Positions 34,399-44,757 are shown, counted from the stretch's first letter. The stretch is DNA of 64,000 nt from Prolixibacteraceae bacterium (GCA_019459485.1 JAIBEZ010000044.1:1-64000), one strand, 5' to 3'. The notes: generated from the sequence alone by a model not told the origin. Translations and numbers: made by a program.

Positions 34399-35988
34399 AT
34401 GGCACACGTTAATTCCATTGAGATTAAAGAGTTTGACACCATTATCGTTGGAAGCGGTTTGGCTGGGCTGACTGCGGCTTTTCATGCTTCAAAAAAGGGG
34501 AGTGTTGCCATCATTACAAAATCGCAGCTCGACATCAGCAATTCGTATTATGCACAAGGCGGCATTGCTGTTGTGATGGATGAAAATGATTCCTTCGAAT
34601 CCCATATTCAGGATACGCTGGTTGCCGGTCGTGGGCTTTGCGACCTTGATGCTGTGAAAATACTGGTTACCGAAGGACAGGATTGCGTTCTGGAACTGAT
34701 TCGTCTCGGAATGCAGTTTGACACGGAAAACGGACACTTTGTTCAGGGACTGGAAGGTGGACACAGCTTTCGCAGGATTCTACATGCAGGTGGCGATGCA
34801 ACCGGAAAGGGTCTGACAATGTTCATGCTGAAAAAAGTTCAGGAACAAAAAAACATACAGGCATTTGAATATACCACGGTGGTCGAACTTCTGGTTAGCA
34901 ATCAGATTTGCGCAGGAGTTCAGGCATTCGATTTTGTGAGCAGTAAAAACATTGTTTTCAAATCAAAATCAACAATCATTGCAACCGGCGGATTATCAAG
35001 AATTTACGACCGTTCGACCAACCCGCACACTGCTACCGGCGACGGAATTGCCCTTGCCTACCATGCAGGAGCCAAACTTTCTGACATCGAATTTATTCAA
35101 TTCCATCCAACAGCATTGAGTATTCCCGGCGAGGAAGCATTTCTGATCAGCGAAGCAGTTCGCGGCGAAGGCGCCTGGCTGCTGAACCCAAAGGGAGAAC
35201 GGTTCATGCAACACATCCATCCGCTTGCCGAACTTGCCCCTCGCGATGTAGTGGCTTATGCCATTTACAATGAACTGCAGTTGCATCAAGCCGATTTTCT
35301 CTACCTCAGTTTAAAACACCTCAATCCTGAAATAATAAAGAAACGCTTTTCGAATATCCATCAAACCTTATTAAAATACAATATCGACTTTACCCGCGAT
35401 CTGTTACCCATCTCACCGGCAGCACATTATATGGTCGGCGGTATCCAGACCGATTTGCACGGCGAAACCAACATCGAAGGGCTATTTGCCTGTGGCGAAG
35501 TGGCATCAACGGGTGTAATGGGAGCCAACCGGCTTGCAAGCAACTCCTTGCTGGAGTGTTTGGTATTCGGAAAACGCGCAGCCGAAAAAGCCATGCAAAG
35601 GGAAAATAAAACAACAGATTTACCTGAATTAAACAGCATTCATGTTGATCAGGAAAATGAAAATATTTTTCTTGAAACAAAAAACCAAATTGCCACATTG
35701 ATGAGTAAAAAAGCCGGGATTGTGAGGTCGGCGGCAAAACTAACCGAGGCAATTGAAGAACTTAATGAAATAAGAATTCAATTACCTCAAAAAATTAATG
35801 AATACAATCTTTTAAAAATCAAACACATTACTGATATTTGCACCCTCATTTGCAAAGCGGCATTAATCAGAGAGGAAAGCCGTGGCGGACATATTCGGGA
35901 AGACTTCAAACTGGAAGATCCGAAGTTTTGTGTCCACCTGGTTCAGCAAATAAGTCAAACATATACATTTCAGGAAATTCGCAAGTAA
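34399..35988 (+). CDS. nadB: L-aspartate oxidase
   Basis: 529-aa FAD enzyme that oxidises L-aspartate to iminoaspartate, the first step of de novo NAD synthesis. FAD-binding GSGLAGLTAAF (~17-27), the HSFRRILHAGGDATGKG substrate region (~127-143), the RLASNSLLECLVFGKRAA signature, and the C-terminal helical domain are present. Slightly long for the family but complete. It is followed 4 bases later by nadC. nadA is not adjacent. Confidence 0.96.
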   Translation: MAHVNSIEIKEFDTIIVGSGLAGLTAAFHASKKGSVAIITKSQLDISNSYYAQGGIAVVMDENDSFESHIQDTLVAGRGLCDLDAVKILVTEGQDCVLELIRLGMQFDTENGHFVQGLEGGHSFRRILHAGGDATGKGLTMFMLKKVQEQKNIQAFEYTTVVELLVSNQICAGVQAFDFVSSKNIVFKSKSTIIATGGLSRIYDRSTNPHTATGDGIALAYHAGAKLSDIEFIQFHPTALSIPGEEAFLISEAVRGEGAWLLNPKGERFMQHIHPLAELAPRDVVAYAIYNELQLHQADFLYLSLKHLNPEIIKKRFSNIHQTLLKYNIDFTRDLLPISPAAHYMVGGIQTDLHGETNIEGLFACGEVASTGVMGANRLASNSLLECLVFGKRAAEKAMQRENKTTDLPELNSIHVDQENENIFLETKNQIATLMSKKAGIVRSAAKLTEAIEELNEIRIQLPQKINEYNLLKIKHITDICTLICKAALIREESRGGHIREDFKLEDPKFCVHLVQQISQTYTFQEIRK

Positions 35989-35992
35989 TATC

Positions 35993-36835
35993 ATGAACAA
36001 AAACGTAAGAAAAGCAGCACATATACTTATCGACCTGGCACTAATGGACGACGTTGGTGATGGTGATATCACAACCGATAACATTGTTCCCTCGGAAACA
36101 AGGCGTAAAGCTAAAATGGTTGCAAAGGAAAATGGCGTAGTTGCCGGACTTCCAATAGCAGAAATGGTTTTTAGAAAACTCGATCATGATCTGATTTGGA
36201 AAGAGTTGGTAGAAGAAGGGGCAAAAGTTAAAACCGGCGATGTGCTGGTTGAGTTTGAAGGATCGTACCGTGCACTGCTGACCGGTGAGCGGACCGCACT
36301 TAACTTTTTACAGCGTTTATCAGGAATTGCAACCATGTCGGCCAAATACGCCGATGCAGTTAAAGATTTTCAAACAGTGATATTGGATACCCGCAAAACC
36401 CTGCCTGGATTTAATAAGCTTGATAAATATGCGGTAAAAAAAGGCGGTGCTAGCAACCACCGCCATGGGCTTCACGACATGGCAATGATTAAGGACAACC
36501 ACATTGAAGTGGCCGGAGGAATTGCCGCTGCTGTAAAAGCAGTTCGCAGCGGTGTTGAACACGGAATTAAAATCGAAGTTGAAACCACCACGCTTGCCCA
36601 GGTTCAGGAGGCTATTGATGCAAAGGTTGATATTATCATGCTCGACAACATGGACAATGAAACCATGCGTAAAGCTGTTGAACTGATTGCAGGCCGCGCA
36701 AAAATTGAAGCATCAGGAAACATGACGTTCGAACGTTTGCACGATGTAGCGGCAACTGGTGTTGATTATATTTCAATCGGTGCGCTCACCCATTCGGTCA
36801 GTGCATTGGATATCAGTCAACGAATAGAAGATTAG
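35993..36835 (+). CDS. nadC: Quinolinate phosphoribosyltransferase
   Basis: 280 aa. Converts quinolinate and PRPP to nicotinate mononucleotide. Hallmarks: GDGDITTD near the N-terminus, LTGERTALNFLQRLSGIAT, DTRKTLPG, RHGLHDMAMIKDNHI and the C-terminal EASGNM / DYISIGALTHS segments. Sits directly after nadB and 3 bases before coaX, in one operon. Confidence 0.97.
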   Translation: MNKNVRKAAHILIDLALMDDVGDGDITTDNIVPSETRRKAKMVAKENGVVAGLPIAEMVFRKLDHDLIWKELVEEGAKVKTGDVLVEFEGSYRALLTGERTALNFLQRLSGIATMSAKYADAVKDFQTVILDTRKTLPGFNKLDKYAVKKGGASNHRHGLHDMAMIKDNHIEVAGGIAAAVKAVRSGVEHGIKIEVETTTLAQVQEAIDAKVDIIMLDNMDNETMRKAVELIAGRAKIEASGNMTFERLHDVAATGVDYISIGALTHSVSALDISQRIED

Positions 36836-36838
36836 GCA

Positions 36839-37576
36839 TTGATAAATCTCGTCATAGATATAGGGAATAGCCGGACAAAGATCGCTTTGTTCAACCAGCA
36901 CGATTTGATGTTCAATGTACCGATTGATCAATTAACAGTCAGTCATGTTCTAAGCCTGAAAGCGGATTATCCACAATTAAATAAGGCAATACTCTCTTCG
37001 GTGAAACCATACGACAAAGAATTACAACGTTTTCTGTCCGAAGAATTTGATCAATTTGTTGAACTTGACCATCAAACGGAACTGCCGATCGATAATTTAT
37101 ACGAAACGCCCGAGACGCTTGGTAATGATAGGATTGCAGCGGCAGTTGGCGCCAACGAACTCTTTCCGGATCAGAATTTACTGATTATTGATGCAGGTAC
37201 GGCCGTTACCTACGATCTGGTTTCAGAAAAAAATCAGTTTATTGGCGGAAATATTTCACCGGGACTTGAAATGCGTTTCAAAGCGTTGAACCATTTTACA
37301 GGCAAGCTGCCACTGGTTAATTATAGTGATGATTTTGAACCCGTTGGAAGAAACACAATTGATGCGATCCGTGCGGGAGTTCAGAACGGAATTCTTTTTG
37401 AGATTGCACAAACGATCGATTTATTTAACAGAAATTATCAAAATTTACATATCATTATGACCGGGGGTGATTCTTATTTTTTTGATAAAAAATTAAATTA
37501 TTCCATATTTGTACACTTTAATTTAACCCTCATAGGTTTAAACAGGATTCTGGAACACAATGCGAAAAAGAAATAA
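36839..37576 (+). CDS. coaX: Type III pantothenate kinase
   Basis: 245 aa. Phosphorylates pantothenate in the first step of CoA synthesis. ASKHA-fold motifs: DIGNSRTKIALF (phosphate loop) and LIIDAGTAVTYDLV, GNISPGLEMR and TGGDSYFF. The start is a TTG at 36839, 3 bases after the nadC stop; no ATG lies nearby in frame. The 3' end overlaps the next gene by 17 bases. Confidence 0.95.
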   Translation: MINLVIDIGNSRTKIALFNQHDLMFNVPIDQLTVSHVLSLKADYPQLNKAILSSVKPYDKELQRFLSEEFDQFVELDHQTELPIDNLYETPETLGNDRIAAAVGANELFPDQNLLIIDAGTAVTYDLVSEKNQFIGGNISPGLEMRFKALNHFTGKLPLVNYSDDFEPVGRNTIDAIRAGVQNGILFEIAQTIDLFNRNYQNLHIIMTGGDSYFFDKKLNYSIFVHFNLTLIGLNRILEHNAKKK

Positions 37577-38843
37577 TGCACTATCAGTCGTGATGGTTTT
37601 GATTATCTGCGGATTATCTGGCTTTGCGCAAAACAACAACACATCTTCTCCCTTTTCGAGATATGGATTAGGTGATTTACATCATTACGGCTATGGTCGC
37701 ACCGCAGCTATGGGAGGCGCTTCTTTGGGAAGCCGGCATGCTGTGCAGATTAATTCGGCAAATCCCGCTTCTTATACAGCCAACGACAGCTTGTCTTTTA
37801 TTTTCGAATTTGGACTGGATGGTACGCTGTCTAATTACAAAAGCAATTTTGGAAATACAAAAACCGACGACATCAACTTCCGCTACTTTTCATTGAGTTG
37901 GCCAGTTACAAAATGGTTAGGCGGGGCAATGGGTATTCAACCTTTTTCCGATATGGGTTACGAAGTTGGTTTTATAGATAGTCTTAACAATGTTGGAAAT
38001 ACTTATAACAGTTATTTTGGTGAAGGATCCTCCTCCAAGGCATTCTTCGGAGTAGCAGTCAGTCCTTTTAAAGGTCTTTCACTCGGGGCAAATCTGAATT
38101 ATATTTTTGGCCGTATCAACAAAATTACCAAACTTGAATTTGCTGATCCGACAGTTTTTTCTCTTTCAAAAACAGAAAGCACCCGACTCCGTGATTTCAC
38201 ACTTTCTTATGGGCTGCAATACGATTACAAATTAAAACAAAACCAATATCTCACGTTGGGGATCACATTTGAAAACAAATCCGACTTCACGGTTCTTTAT
38301 CAATCTCTTACGTATAAAGAAATAGTAATCGGCACAACTAAATTTCAGGATAAGCTAGATACCACCTACCAAGTAGAAGCTAAGAATATAATCGGGATGC
38401 CTTCAACATTTGGTATTGGGGTATCGTATAACAACATTAACAAACTCGAAATAAATGCTGATTATTACTATGCAGCCTGGAGCAAAGCTACCTTTCTGGG
38501 CGTTTCAGATCAGTTAATAACTGACAGGAATAGATTTTCGGCTGGATTTGAGTACATTCCTGAAGCTTTTTCAATCAGAAGTTACTTGAAAAGAGTGAAA
38601 TACAGAGCCGGAGTTCATTACGAAAATTCATACCTGAAATTGAACAATCATCAGATAAGTGAGTTTGGCATAAGTTTTGGAGTTGGACTACCGTTCCCGA
38701 AATCAAAATCGACTGCAAATTTCGCATTTGAACTTGGAAAAAAGGGAACTACTGATTACGACCTTGCAAAAAACAATTACGCAAAATTTAGTATATATTT
38801 AAATTTTTACGACTATTGGTTCGTCAAGCGTAAATTTGATTAG
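37560..38843 (+). CDS. Outer-membrane beta-barrel protein (OmpP1/FadL-like)
   Basis: 427 aa. Signal peptide (ends SGFAQ), then an N-terminal SPFSRYGLGDL segment and GRTAAMGGASLG followed by long amphipathic beta-strand repeats to the C-terminus (FYDYWFVKRKFD). The layout resembles FadL/PorV-like barrels of the phylum; the transported molecule is unknown. Translationally coupled to coaX by a 17-base overlap, and followed 30 bases later by a TPR protein. Confidence 0.75.
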   Translation: MRKRNNALSVVMVLIICGLSGFAQNNNTSSPFSRYGLGDLHHYGYGRTAAMGGASLGSRHAVQINSANPASYTANDSLSFIFEFGLDGTLSNYKSNFGNTKTDDINFRYFSLSWPVTKWLGGAMGIQPFSDMGYEVGFIDSLNNVGNTYNSYFGEGSSSKAFFGVAVSPFKGLSLGANLNYIFGRINKITKLEFADPTVFSLSKTESTRLRDFTLSYGLQYDYKLKQNQYLTLGITFENKSDFTVLYQSLTYKEIVIGTTKFQDKLDTTYQVEAKNIIGMPSTFGIGVSYNNINKLEINADYYYAAWSKATFLGVSDQLITDRNRFSAGFEYIPEAFSIRSYLKRVKYRAGVHYENSYLKLNNHQISEFGISFGVGLPFPKSKSTANFAFELGKKGTTDYDLAKNNYAKFSIYLNFYDYWFVKRKFD

Positions 38844-38873
38844 AAAAAGTAAAACCTTATAAAAATTACTATA

Positions 38874-40499
38874 ATGAAAACGTTCAAATCAAAATCAATT
38901 TTCCTCACACTGGCTGTTGCTGCATTGATTTCATATTCTGCAGTTGCACAACGCGTTGTTAAGGGAACTGTTTACAGAGAAGGCAAAGTAGCTGCAGGTG
39001 TAACCGTTGAAGCACACAAATCCAGTGAGGTATTTAGAACCAGTTTCGATGGCTTGTATGAAATCACAGTTCCGGATAAATCGAAATACCTGAAATTCAC
39101 TTTTATTGACGATTCCAGAAAAGTTGACATCGAAAACAACACCAAAGATGTTATTGATTTCAGTTTCGATGGCGTAATTCCCGATGCCGCAGAAGTTAGC
39201 GAGTCTGGTGCGATTCTTAAAACTTCCGCAGAATTGATTGCTGCCAAAGACAAGGATTTTATGAGTTATTACACACTCGAGAAACAGTTTTACGATCAAA
39301 AGGATTACAAATCTGCGCTTGGTATGTGGAGAAAACTTTACAGAACTTATCCTTTATCAACTATCAATGTTTATTTACACGGTATCACAATCTATCAAAG
39401 CCTGATAGAAGGAACAACTGACCATAATTTGAAACACAAATATGTTGATACCCTCATGCAGGTTTACGATCGTCGGATTAAATATTTCGATCAGAAAGGT
39501 TACATATTAGGTCGTCAGGGAACTGATTATTTAAAATACAATCTTGACAATGAAAATATAACCGATGATGTAAGAAAACCAATACTAAAGAAAGGGTATA
39601 ATTATCTTGAAGAATCAGTTAAACTTCAGGGACTTGAATCAGAAGCACCGGTTCTTATCCTGTTGATGCAGTCAACCCGCGGGTTATTTGGTCTTGGCGA
39701 ATTGGGAAAGGAAAAAGTGATCGAAAATTATGACCTTGCGTCAAAGATCATCAGTGGCGCTCTTGCAAAAGATCCGACAAACAACAATTTCATCATAGCA
39801 CGCGACAATGTAGAACAGGTTTTCCAATCGAGTGGAGCTGCAGATTGTGAAGCATTGATCAGTATTTACACTCCTAAATTTGATCAGGTTGCCACCAATA
39901 TCGACGATCTGAAAAAAATGATCAGGTTGCTTGACCGTCAGAACTGTGATGCGAGCCCATTGTATGCAAAAGCTGCTGATAAACTTTATCATCTTGAACC
40001 GTCTGCTGAAGCTGCCTATAACATGGCCCGTATGTATATAAAAGCTGATCAGCACAATAAAGCCCAGGATTATTATAAATTAGCAATCGATGCTGAAAAA
40101 GATCCGTTGAACCTTTCAAAATACTATTACGAACTGGCAACTTTGAATTTCACAAGTAGCCCGCAAACGGCAAAGACTTATTTGAAGAAATCCATCGAAA
40201 ACAATTCTTCTTTCGGAAAACCATACCTTTTGTTGGGCGATTTATACGCACACAATAGCAAAACAGTAGGTGAAAATGATTTTGAACGCTCAATGGTATT
40301 TCTTGTTGCCGTTGATTATTACGCCAAAGCAAAAAGAGCAGACTCGTCAGTTGAGGCTGAAGCAAACGAAAAGATTTCTCTGTATTCACAATATTTTCCT
40401 GCAAAAGAGGATATTTTCTTCAACGGCTTAACTGTTGGTCAATCTTATTCAGTTGGCGGTTGGATTGGCGAAAGCACAACTATCCGCGAGAAAAGATAG
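38874..40499 (+). CDS. Periplasmic TPR protein with N-terminal beta-sandwich
   Basis: 541 aa. Signal peptide (ends YSAVAQ), then a carboxypeptidase-regulatory-like sandwich (~25-85, GTVYREGKVAAGVTVE), and tetratricopeptide-like helical repeats (~125-500, AAYNMARMYIKADQHNKAQDYY). Ends in an unrecognised GLTVGQSYSVGGWIGES segment. Conserved-looking envelope protein, probably scaffolding a complex with the upstream barrel. Terminated by the hairpin at 40526-40564. Confidence 0.75.
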   Translation: MKTFKSKSIFLTLAVAALISYSAVAQRVVKGTVYREGKVAAGVTVEAHKSSEVFRTSFDGLYEITVPDKSKYLKFTFIDDSRKVDIENNTKDVIDFSFDGVIPDAAEVSESGAILKTSAELIAAKDKDFMSYYTLEKQFYDQKDYKSALGMWRKLYRTYPLSTINVYLHGITIYQSLIEGTTDHNLKHKYVDTLMQVYDRRIKYFDQKGYILGRQGTDYLKYNLDNENITDDVRKPILKKGYNYLEESVKLQGLESEAPVLILLMQSTRGLFGLGELGKEKVIENYDLASKIISGALAKDPTNNNFIIARDNVEQVFQSSGAADCEALISIYTPKFDQVATNIDDLKKMIRLLDRQNCDASPLYAKAADKLYHLEPSAEAAYNMARMYIKADQHNKAQDYYKLAIDAEKDPLNLSKYYYELATLNFTSSPQTAKTYLKKSIENNSSFGKPYLLLGDLYAHNSKTVGENDFERSMVFLVAVDYYAKAKRADSSVEAEANEKISLYSQYFPAKEDIFFNGLTVGQSYSVGGWIGESTTIREKR

Positions 40500-40525
40500 C
40501 AGCATGATTGTTGCCTGACATATTG

Positions 40526-40564
40526 AAAGCATTGCATTTCCTTTTCAGCGAAATGCAATGCTTT
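40526..40564 (+). terminator. Terminator of the nadB-nadC-coaX-envelope operon
   Basis: AAAGCATTGCATTT / AAATGCAATGCTTT 14-bp perfect stem, 11-base loop, TTCTTTT tail. Confidence 0.88.
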
Positions 40565-40587
40565 TCTTTTATTACCTTTTTTATTCA

Positions 40588-40595
40588 TAGCTTTG
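40588..40595 (+). promoter_or_regulatory. lptC promoter -7 box
   Basis: TAGCTTTG. Transcription would start near 40600, so the upstream frame opening at 40593 cannot be the real start of lptC. Confidence 0.5.
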
Positions 40596-40721
40596 CCACA
40601 TCAATCAGAAGCAAAAAACACTTTCAAATTAATTAATTCTGATTTTCTTTTTTCAACAATGAGCTTCAGAAAAGTTTTTAAAAGCCTTTATTTGTCAGGC
40701 AGTTATAATCCCTATAAAAGG

Positions 40722-41267
40722 ATGAAAATTGCTTACATGGTCATTGCAATCAGCGGGTTGCTATTTTCCTGTGCAAACGATATTGAAAAGGTTAAAATTT
40801 ATTCGGTTACTGAAGTAGTGCCAAGTCTTACAGCCGAAGGTTATGAAATGCTTTACTCCGATTCAACTGTTATAAGGTTTAAGCTTCAAACTCCGGTTCT
40901 CCTCCGGCACGATAATGAAAAGGAACCCTATACCGAATTTCCGTCAGGCGTAAATATTATTAAATATGATGCCAACATGAACGTAATTTCAAGTATTAGT
41001 GCACTTTATGCCAAGAATTTTGATTCGGATGATCGGTGGGAAGTAAAGAACAATGTAGTGGCAGTCAATCTGAAAGGTGACACCTTGAAAACAGAATACC
41101 TTGTTTGGGACCAGAAAAAGGGCAAGATTTTCTCCGACCAATTTGTTAAAATCATTCAGAAAGACCAGATTTATACCGGAGTTGGATTTGAATCCGATCA
41201 GGATTTTTCTTCCTATAAGATCAAGAACCTGAAAGGCCAGATGTACGTTGATGTTGATGAAAAATAA
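40722..41267 (+). CDS. lptC: LPS export protein LptC
   Basis: About 181 aa from ATG 40722. It begins with a hydrophobic helix and a lipobox-like LLFSC, then the LptC beta-jellyroll (~35-180: GYEMLYSDSTVIRFKL, ALYAKNFDSDDRWEVKNNVV, DQIYTGVGFESDQDF). LptC joins the inner-membrane LptBFG transporter to the periplasmic bridge carrying lipopolysaccharide. Other in-frame ATGs at 40659 and upstream exist; the 40722 start follows AAAAGG and lies downstream of the -7 box. Ends 8 bases before the CorC-type gene. Confidence 0.88.
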   Translation: MKIAYMVIAISGLLFSCANDIEKVKIYSVTEVVPSLTAEGYEMLYSDSTVIRFKLQTPVLLRHDNEKEPYTEFPSGVNIIKYDANMNVISSISALYAKNFDSDDRWEVKNNVVAVNLKGDTLKTEYLVWDQKKGKIFSDQFVKIIQKDQIYTGVGFESDQDFSSYKIKNLKGQMYVDVDEK

Positions 41268-41275
41268 AACTTCCT

Positions 41276-42547
41276 ATGGATCTGCTTTTTATTATAATTG
41301 TTACCATCTTTTTCTCAGCCTTTTTCTCCGGAATGGAAATTGCCTTTATCTCAGCCAACAAACTCAGGCTCGAACTGGATAAGAATCAAAACTTCGTATA
41401 TTCGAAACTTATTACAATTTACACGCAAAATCCGGCACAGTTTATTGCCACAATGCTCATCGGGAATAACATTGCACTGGTTATTTATGGTATCGCTTTT
41501 GCCCGGATGCTTGAACCTTCACTGAACGAGTACCTTCCAAACTCGCTGGTTCTCCTGGTGCAAACCCTTATTTCAACCATCATCATTCTGGCAACAGCAG
41601 AGTATTTGCCCAAAATGTTTTTCAGGATCAATCCAAACGGTCTGTTAAAATTCTTTACAATTCCGATCTCATTTTTTTATTTTCTGTTTTATCCGGTTAC
41701 CAAGCTCACCATGGGTATTTCAAAAATAGTTTTGAAAGTATTTCTAAATGAAGAGATTAAAAATGTGAACGAAAAGATTGTTTTTAGCCGGATCGATCTT
41801 GACCATTTTGTAAACGAGCCGGAAAACAACAACAATGTATCGCAACACAAGGAAGAAATTGACAATGAAGTAAAACTCTTTCGCAATGCCCTCGATTTCT
41901 CGAAAGTAAAACTTCGGGAGATAATGGTGCCACGAACAGAAATGGTAGCCATGGACATCAGCTCAACAGTGGAAGAATTGCACCAGAAATTTATTGAAAC
42001 AGGCTATTCCCGCATTATATTTTATGACGATAACATCGACAATATTGTTGGTTACATTCACCATTCTGTCATTTTCACCAATCCCGATTCTATCAAATCC
42101 AATTTACGCAAAGTATTGATTGTTCCTGAAACCATGCCAGCAAGTAAACTTTTGGGCAAATTTATTCAGCACCGACTCAGCATTGGAATTGTTGTCGATG
42201 AATTTGGCGGAACTTCAGGAATGGTGACAAGCGAAGATATACTGGAAGAAATATTTGGGGAAATTGAAGATGAACATGATACCGTTTATCTGATTGAAAA
42301 GCAAATTGCGCCTGACGAGTTTATATTTTCGGGTCGTGTTGAACTTGATGAAATAAATGAAAAGTTCAATCTCGATTTTCCTGAAAATGAAAACTTCGAG
42401 ACACTGGCTGGCTTTATCCTGTTCAATTACCAAAGTATTCCGAAAATAAACAGCGTGATAAACATCGGTCAGTACCGCTTCAAAATATTAAAAGTGAGCA
42501 ATACCAAAATCGAGCTGGTACACCTTAATATATTGGACAATAACTAA
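41276..42547 (+). CDS. CNNM/CorC-family (hemolysin-C-like) membrane protein
   Basis: 423 aa. The DUF21 (CNNM) membrane domain with four helices (~1-130), a CBS pair (~205-330, REIMVPRTEMVAMD and IGIVVDEFGGTSGMVTSED) and the C-terminal CorC_HlyC domain (~340-420) are all present. Family members are implicated in Mg2+/Co2+ efflux or homeostasis; the ion is not known here. Same operon as lptC. Confidence 0.9.
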   Translation: MDLLFIIIVTIFFSAFFSGMEIAFISANKLRLELDKNQNFVYSKLITIYTQNPAQFIATMLIGNNIALVIYGIAFARMLEPSLNEYLPNSLVLLVQTLISTIIILATAEYLPKMFFRINPNGLLKFFTIPISFFYFLFYPVTKLTMGISKIVLKVFLNEEIKNVNEKIVFSRIDLDHFVNEPENNNNVSQHKEEIDNEVKLFRNALDFSKVKLREIMVPRTEMVAMDISSTVEELHQKFIETGYSRIIFYDDNIDNIVGYIHHSVIFTNPDSIKSNLRKVLIVPETMPASKLLGKFIQHRLSIGIVVDEFGGTSGMVTSEDILEEIFGEIEDEHDTVYLIEKQIAPDEFIFSGRVELDEINEKFNLDFPENENFETLAGFILFNYQSIPKINSVINIGQYRFKILKVSNTKIELVHLNILDNN

Positions 42548-42642
42548 AATAAAAATTGAATTCGGAGGTTTAATATTGAAAATTATTATCTTCGTACCTC
42601 GAAAAATCAAACAAATAATTATTATAAAATAACTAAAAGTCA

Positions 42643-44757
42643 ATGGCCACATTACAGAACATAAGGAATCGGGGAAGTTTAATGGTAGCGATCGTGATCG
42701 GTCTTGCCTTAGGTGCATTTATTCTGGGCGATATGCTGAGTTCAGGCAGTAACCTGATGAAACCCAGTCAAATGAAAATTGCTGAAATTGATGGCGAATC
42801 GGTTCAATATCCGGAATTTCAGAAGAAAGTTGAAGAGCTTGGCGAGATTTACAGGATGAATACCCAGCAATCCCAAATAGATGAAGCCACCTGGGAACAA
42901 ATCCGGGAACAAGTGTGGCAGGGGATGCTTCAGGAAAATATTTTGGGAAAAGCTTCTGAAAACTTGGGCCTCAATGTTGGTTCCGAAGAATTATTCGACA
43001 TGGTTCAGGGAAACAATCCCCACCAAATCATTCAGCAACTTTTCAGGAATCAGCAAACAGGTGAAGTTGATAAATCAAGCATGCTTCAGTTTTTAAAAAC
43101 GCTTGATGATGCTGATCCACAGCGAAAATCATATTGGTTGTATATCGAAAACCAAATAATGCAGGATAAACTTCGTTCAAAATACAATAATCTGGTTTCA
43201 AAAGGTTTGTATGTCACTTCGGAGGAAGCTAAGAAAAGTCTGGAAGGAAGGAACAAAAATGCTAATTTCCAGTTTATCGCCTTAAATTATTCATCTGTTT
43301 CTGATAGTACAGTTAAAGTTACTGACAGCGAACTGAAAGAATACTACAACGAACACAAGGACGAATACAAACAGGAAAAGACCCGCAAAATAGAATACAT
43401 CACTTTCGATGTTCTTCCATCGGCTGCTGACAATGCCGCGACCCAAAAATGGATTACCGACAGCAAAGCGGAATTTGCCACCGTTCAGGACAACGAACAA
43501 TATATCAATGTAAATTCAGAAACACGTTTTGATCCGTCATTTTTCAAAAAGGAAGAATTGGCCCCTGAATTGGCTGAATGGGCTTTCGCCGCTCAGCAAG
43601 GAGATATTTACGGACCGTATTTCGAAAACAACACATACAAACTTGTAAAAGTTGATCAGTTTAAGCTTTTGCCTGACTCTGTTGAGGCAAGCCATATTCT
43701 GATTAACCCGCAAACTGTTGGCGGTGTACAACAGGCACAAGCATTGGTTGACAGTCTTAAAAAACTGATTGAAAACGGTGCAAGTTTTAGCGAGATGGCC
43801 ATGAAATATTCGGGAGACCCTGGTTCTGCTTCAAAAGGCGGCGATCTTGGCTGGTTTAAACGCAAACAAATGGTTCCTGAATTTGAGGAAGCTGCTTTCA
43901 ATGGTGAAGTCAATAAACTTTACGTTGCCGGAACTCAATTTGGATTGCACCTGATTAAACCGACGAAAAAAGGCAAAGAAATTAATCACGTTCGAATTGC
44001 AACACTTTCAAGAAATGTAGAACCAAGTACCGAAACATATCAGAAAATATATGGCGAAACCAGCAAATTTGCCAGTGAAAATCCAAATACTGAAAGCTTC
44101 AATAAAGCTGTTCTGGAACAAAAATTAAACAAGAAAATTGCCACACTTAAAGAAAATGACCGCGAAGTTGTAGGCCTTGAGTCATCGAGACAATTGGTTC
44201 GCGCTGCTTTCACGGCTGATAAAGGTGAGATTCTCGTGAACAATGAAGGTTCTTCGATTTTTGAGTTTGGAAACAAATTCGTTATTAGCATGTTGACAGA
44301 AGCAACAGAAGAAGGAGTTTCAACTTTTGAAGAAGCCAAAATCCTTGTTGACCTTGCCGTTCGGAAAGAGAAAAAAGCACAGTTGCTTGCAGCTAAAATG
44401 AAAGAGGCAGCTTCAGGAGAGACCAGTCTCGAAAATGTCGCTTCAAAACTATCAACCATGGTGAATGAAGCTACCAACTTAAATTTCGACACGTACTCTA
44501 TTCCAGTTGCCGGATTCGAACCAGCAATTGTTGGAACTGTATCCAGTCTTCCTGAAAACAAAATTTCAGAACCTATACAGGGTATTAATGGTGTTTATCT
44601 GGCAAAGGTAACTGCAGTTGTAACTACTCCCGGCAGCGACATGAAAGAAGAAAAAGCCAGACTTGCACAAGCATTGAGCTACAGGGCAGGCTCTCAGGTT
44701 TTCGAAAGCCTTAAAAAGCTGGTTGATATAGAAGACAAGCGATCAAAATTCTATTAG
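42643..44757 (+). CDS. PpiD-like periplasmic peptidyl-prolyl isomerase/chaperone
   Basis: 704 aa. One N-terminal membrane anchor (~15-33), a SurA_N-like helical region (~45-210), and a parvulin-type PPIase domain (~340-440: EASHILINP, ASKGGDLGWFKRKQMVPEF, FGLHLIKP). A second, divergent rotamase-like part follows (~440-700). Anchored in the inner membrane and facing the periplasm, it would help outer-membrane proteins fold. Terminated by the hairpin at 44772-44802. Confidence 0.9.
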   Translation: MATLQNIRNRGSLMVAIVIGLALGAFILGDMLSSGSNLMKPSQMKIAEIDGESVQYPEFQKKVEELGEIYRMNTQQSQIDEATWEQIREQVWQGMLQENILGKASENLGLNVGSEELFDMVQGNNPHQIIQQLFRNQQTGEVDKSSMLQFLKTLDDADPQRKSYWLYIENQIMQDKLRSKYNNLVSKGLYVTSEEAKKSLEGRNKNANFQFIALNYSSVSDSTVKVTDSELKEYYNEHKDEYKQEKTRKIEYITFDVLPSAADNAATQKWITDSKAEFATVQDNEQYINVNSETRFDPSFFKKEELAPELAEWAFAAQQGDIYGPYFENNTYKLVKVDQFKLLPDSVEASHILINPQTVGGVQQAQALVDSLKKLIENGASFSEMAMKYSGDPGSASKGGDLGWFKRKQMVPEFEEAAFNGEVNKLYVAGTQFGLHLIKPTKKGKEINHVRIATLSRNVEPSTETYQKIYGETSKFASENPNTESFNKAVLEQKLNKKIATLKENDREVVGLESSRQLVRAAFTADKGEILVNNEGSSIFEFGNKFVISMLTEATEEGVSTFEEAKILVDLAVRKEKKAQLLAAKMKEAASGETSLENVASKLSTMVNEATNLNFDTYSIPVAGFEPAIVGTVSSLPENKISEPIQGINGVYLAKVTAVVTTPGSDMKEEKARLAQALSYRAGSQVFESLKKLVDIEDKRSKFY

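Noticed and set aside
40593-40721. N-terminal extension of LptC
   Set aside because: It starts within the TAGCTTTG promoter box; an internal start gives a normal membrane anchor.
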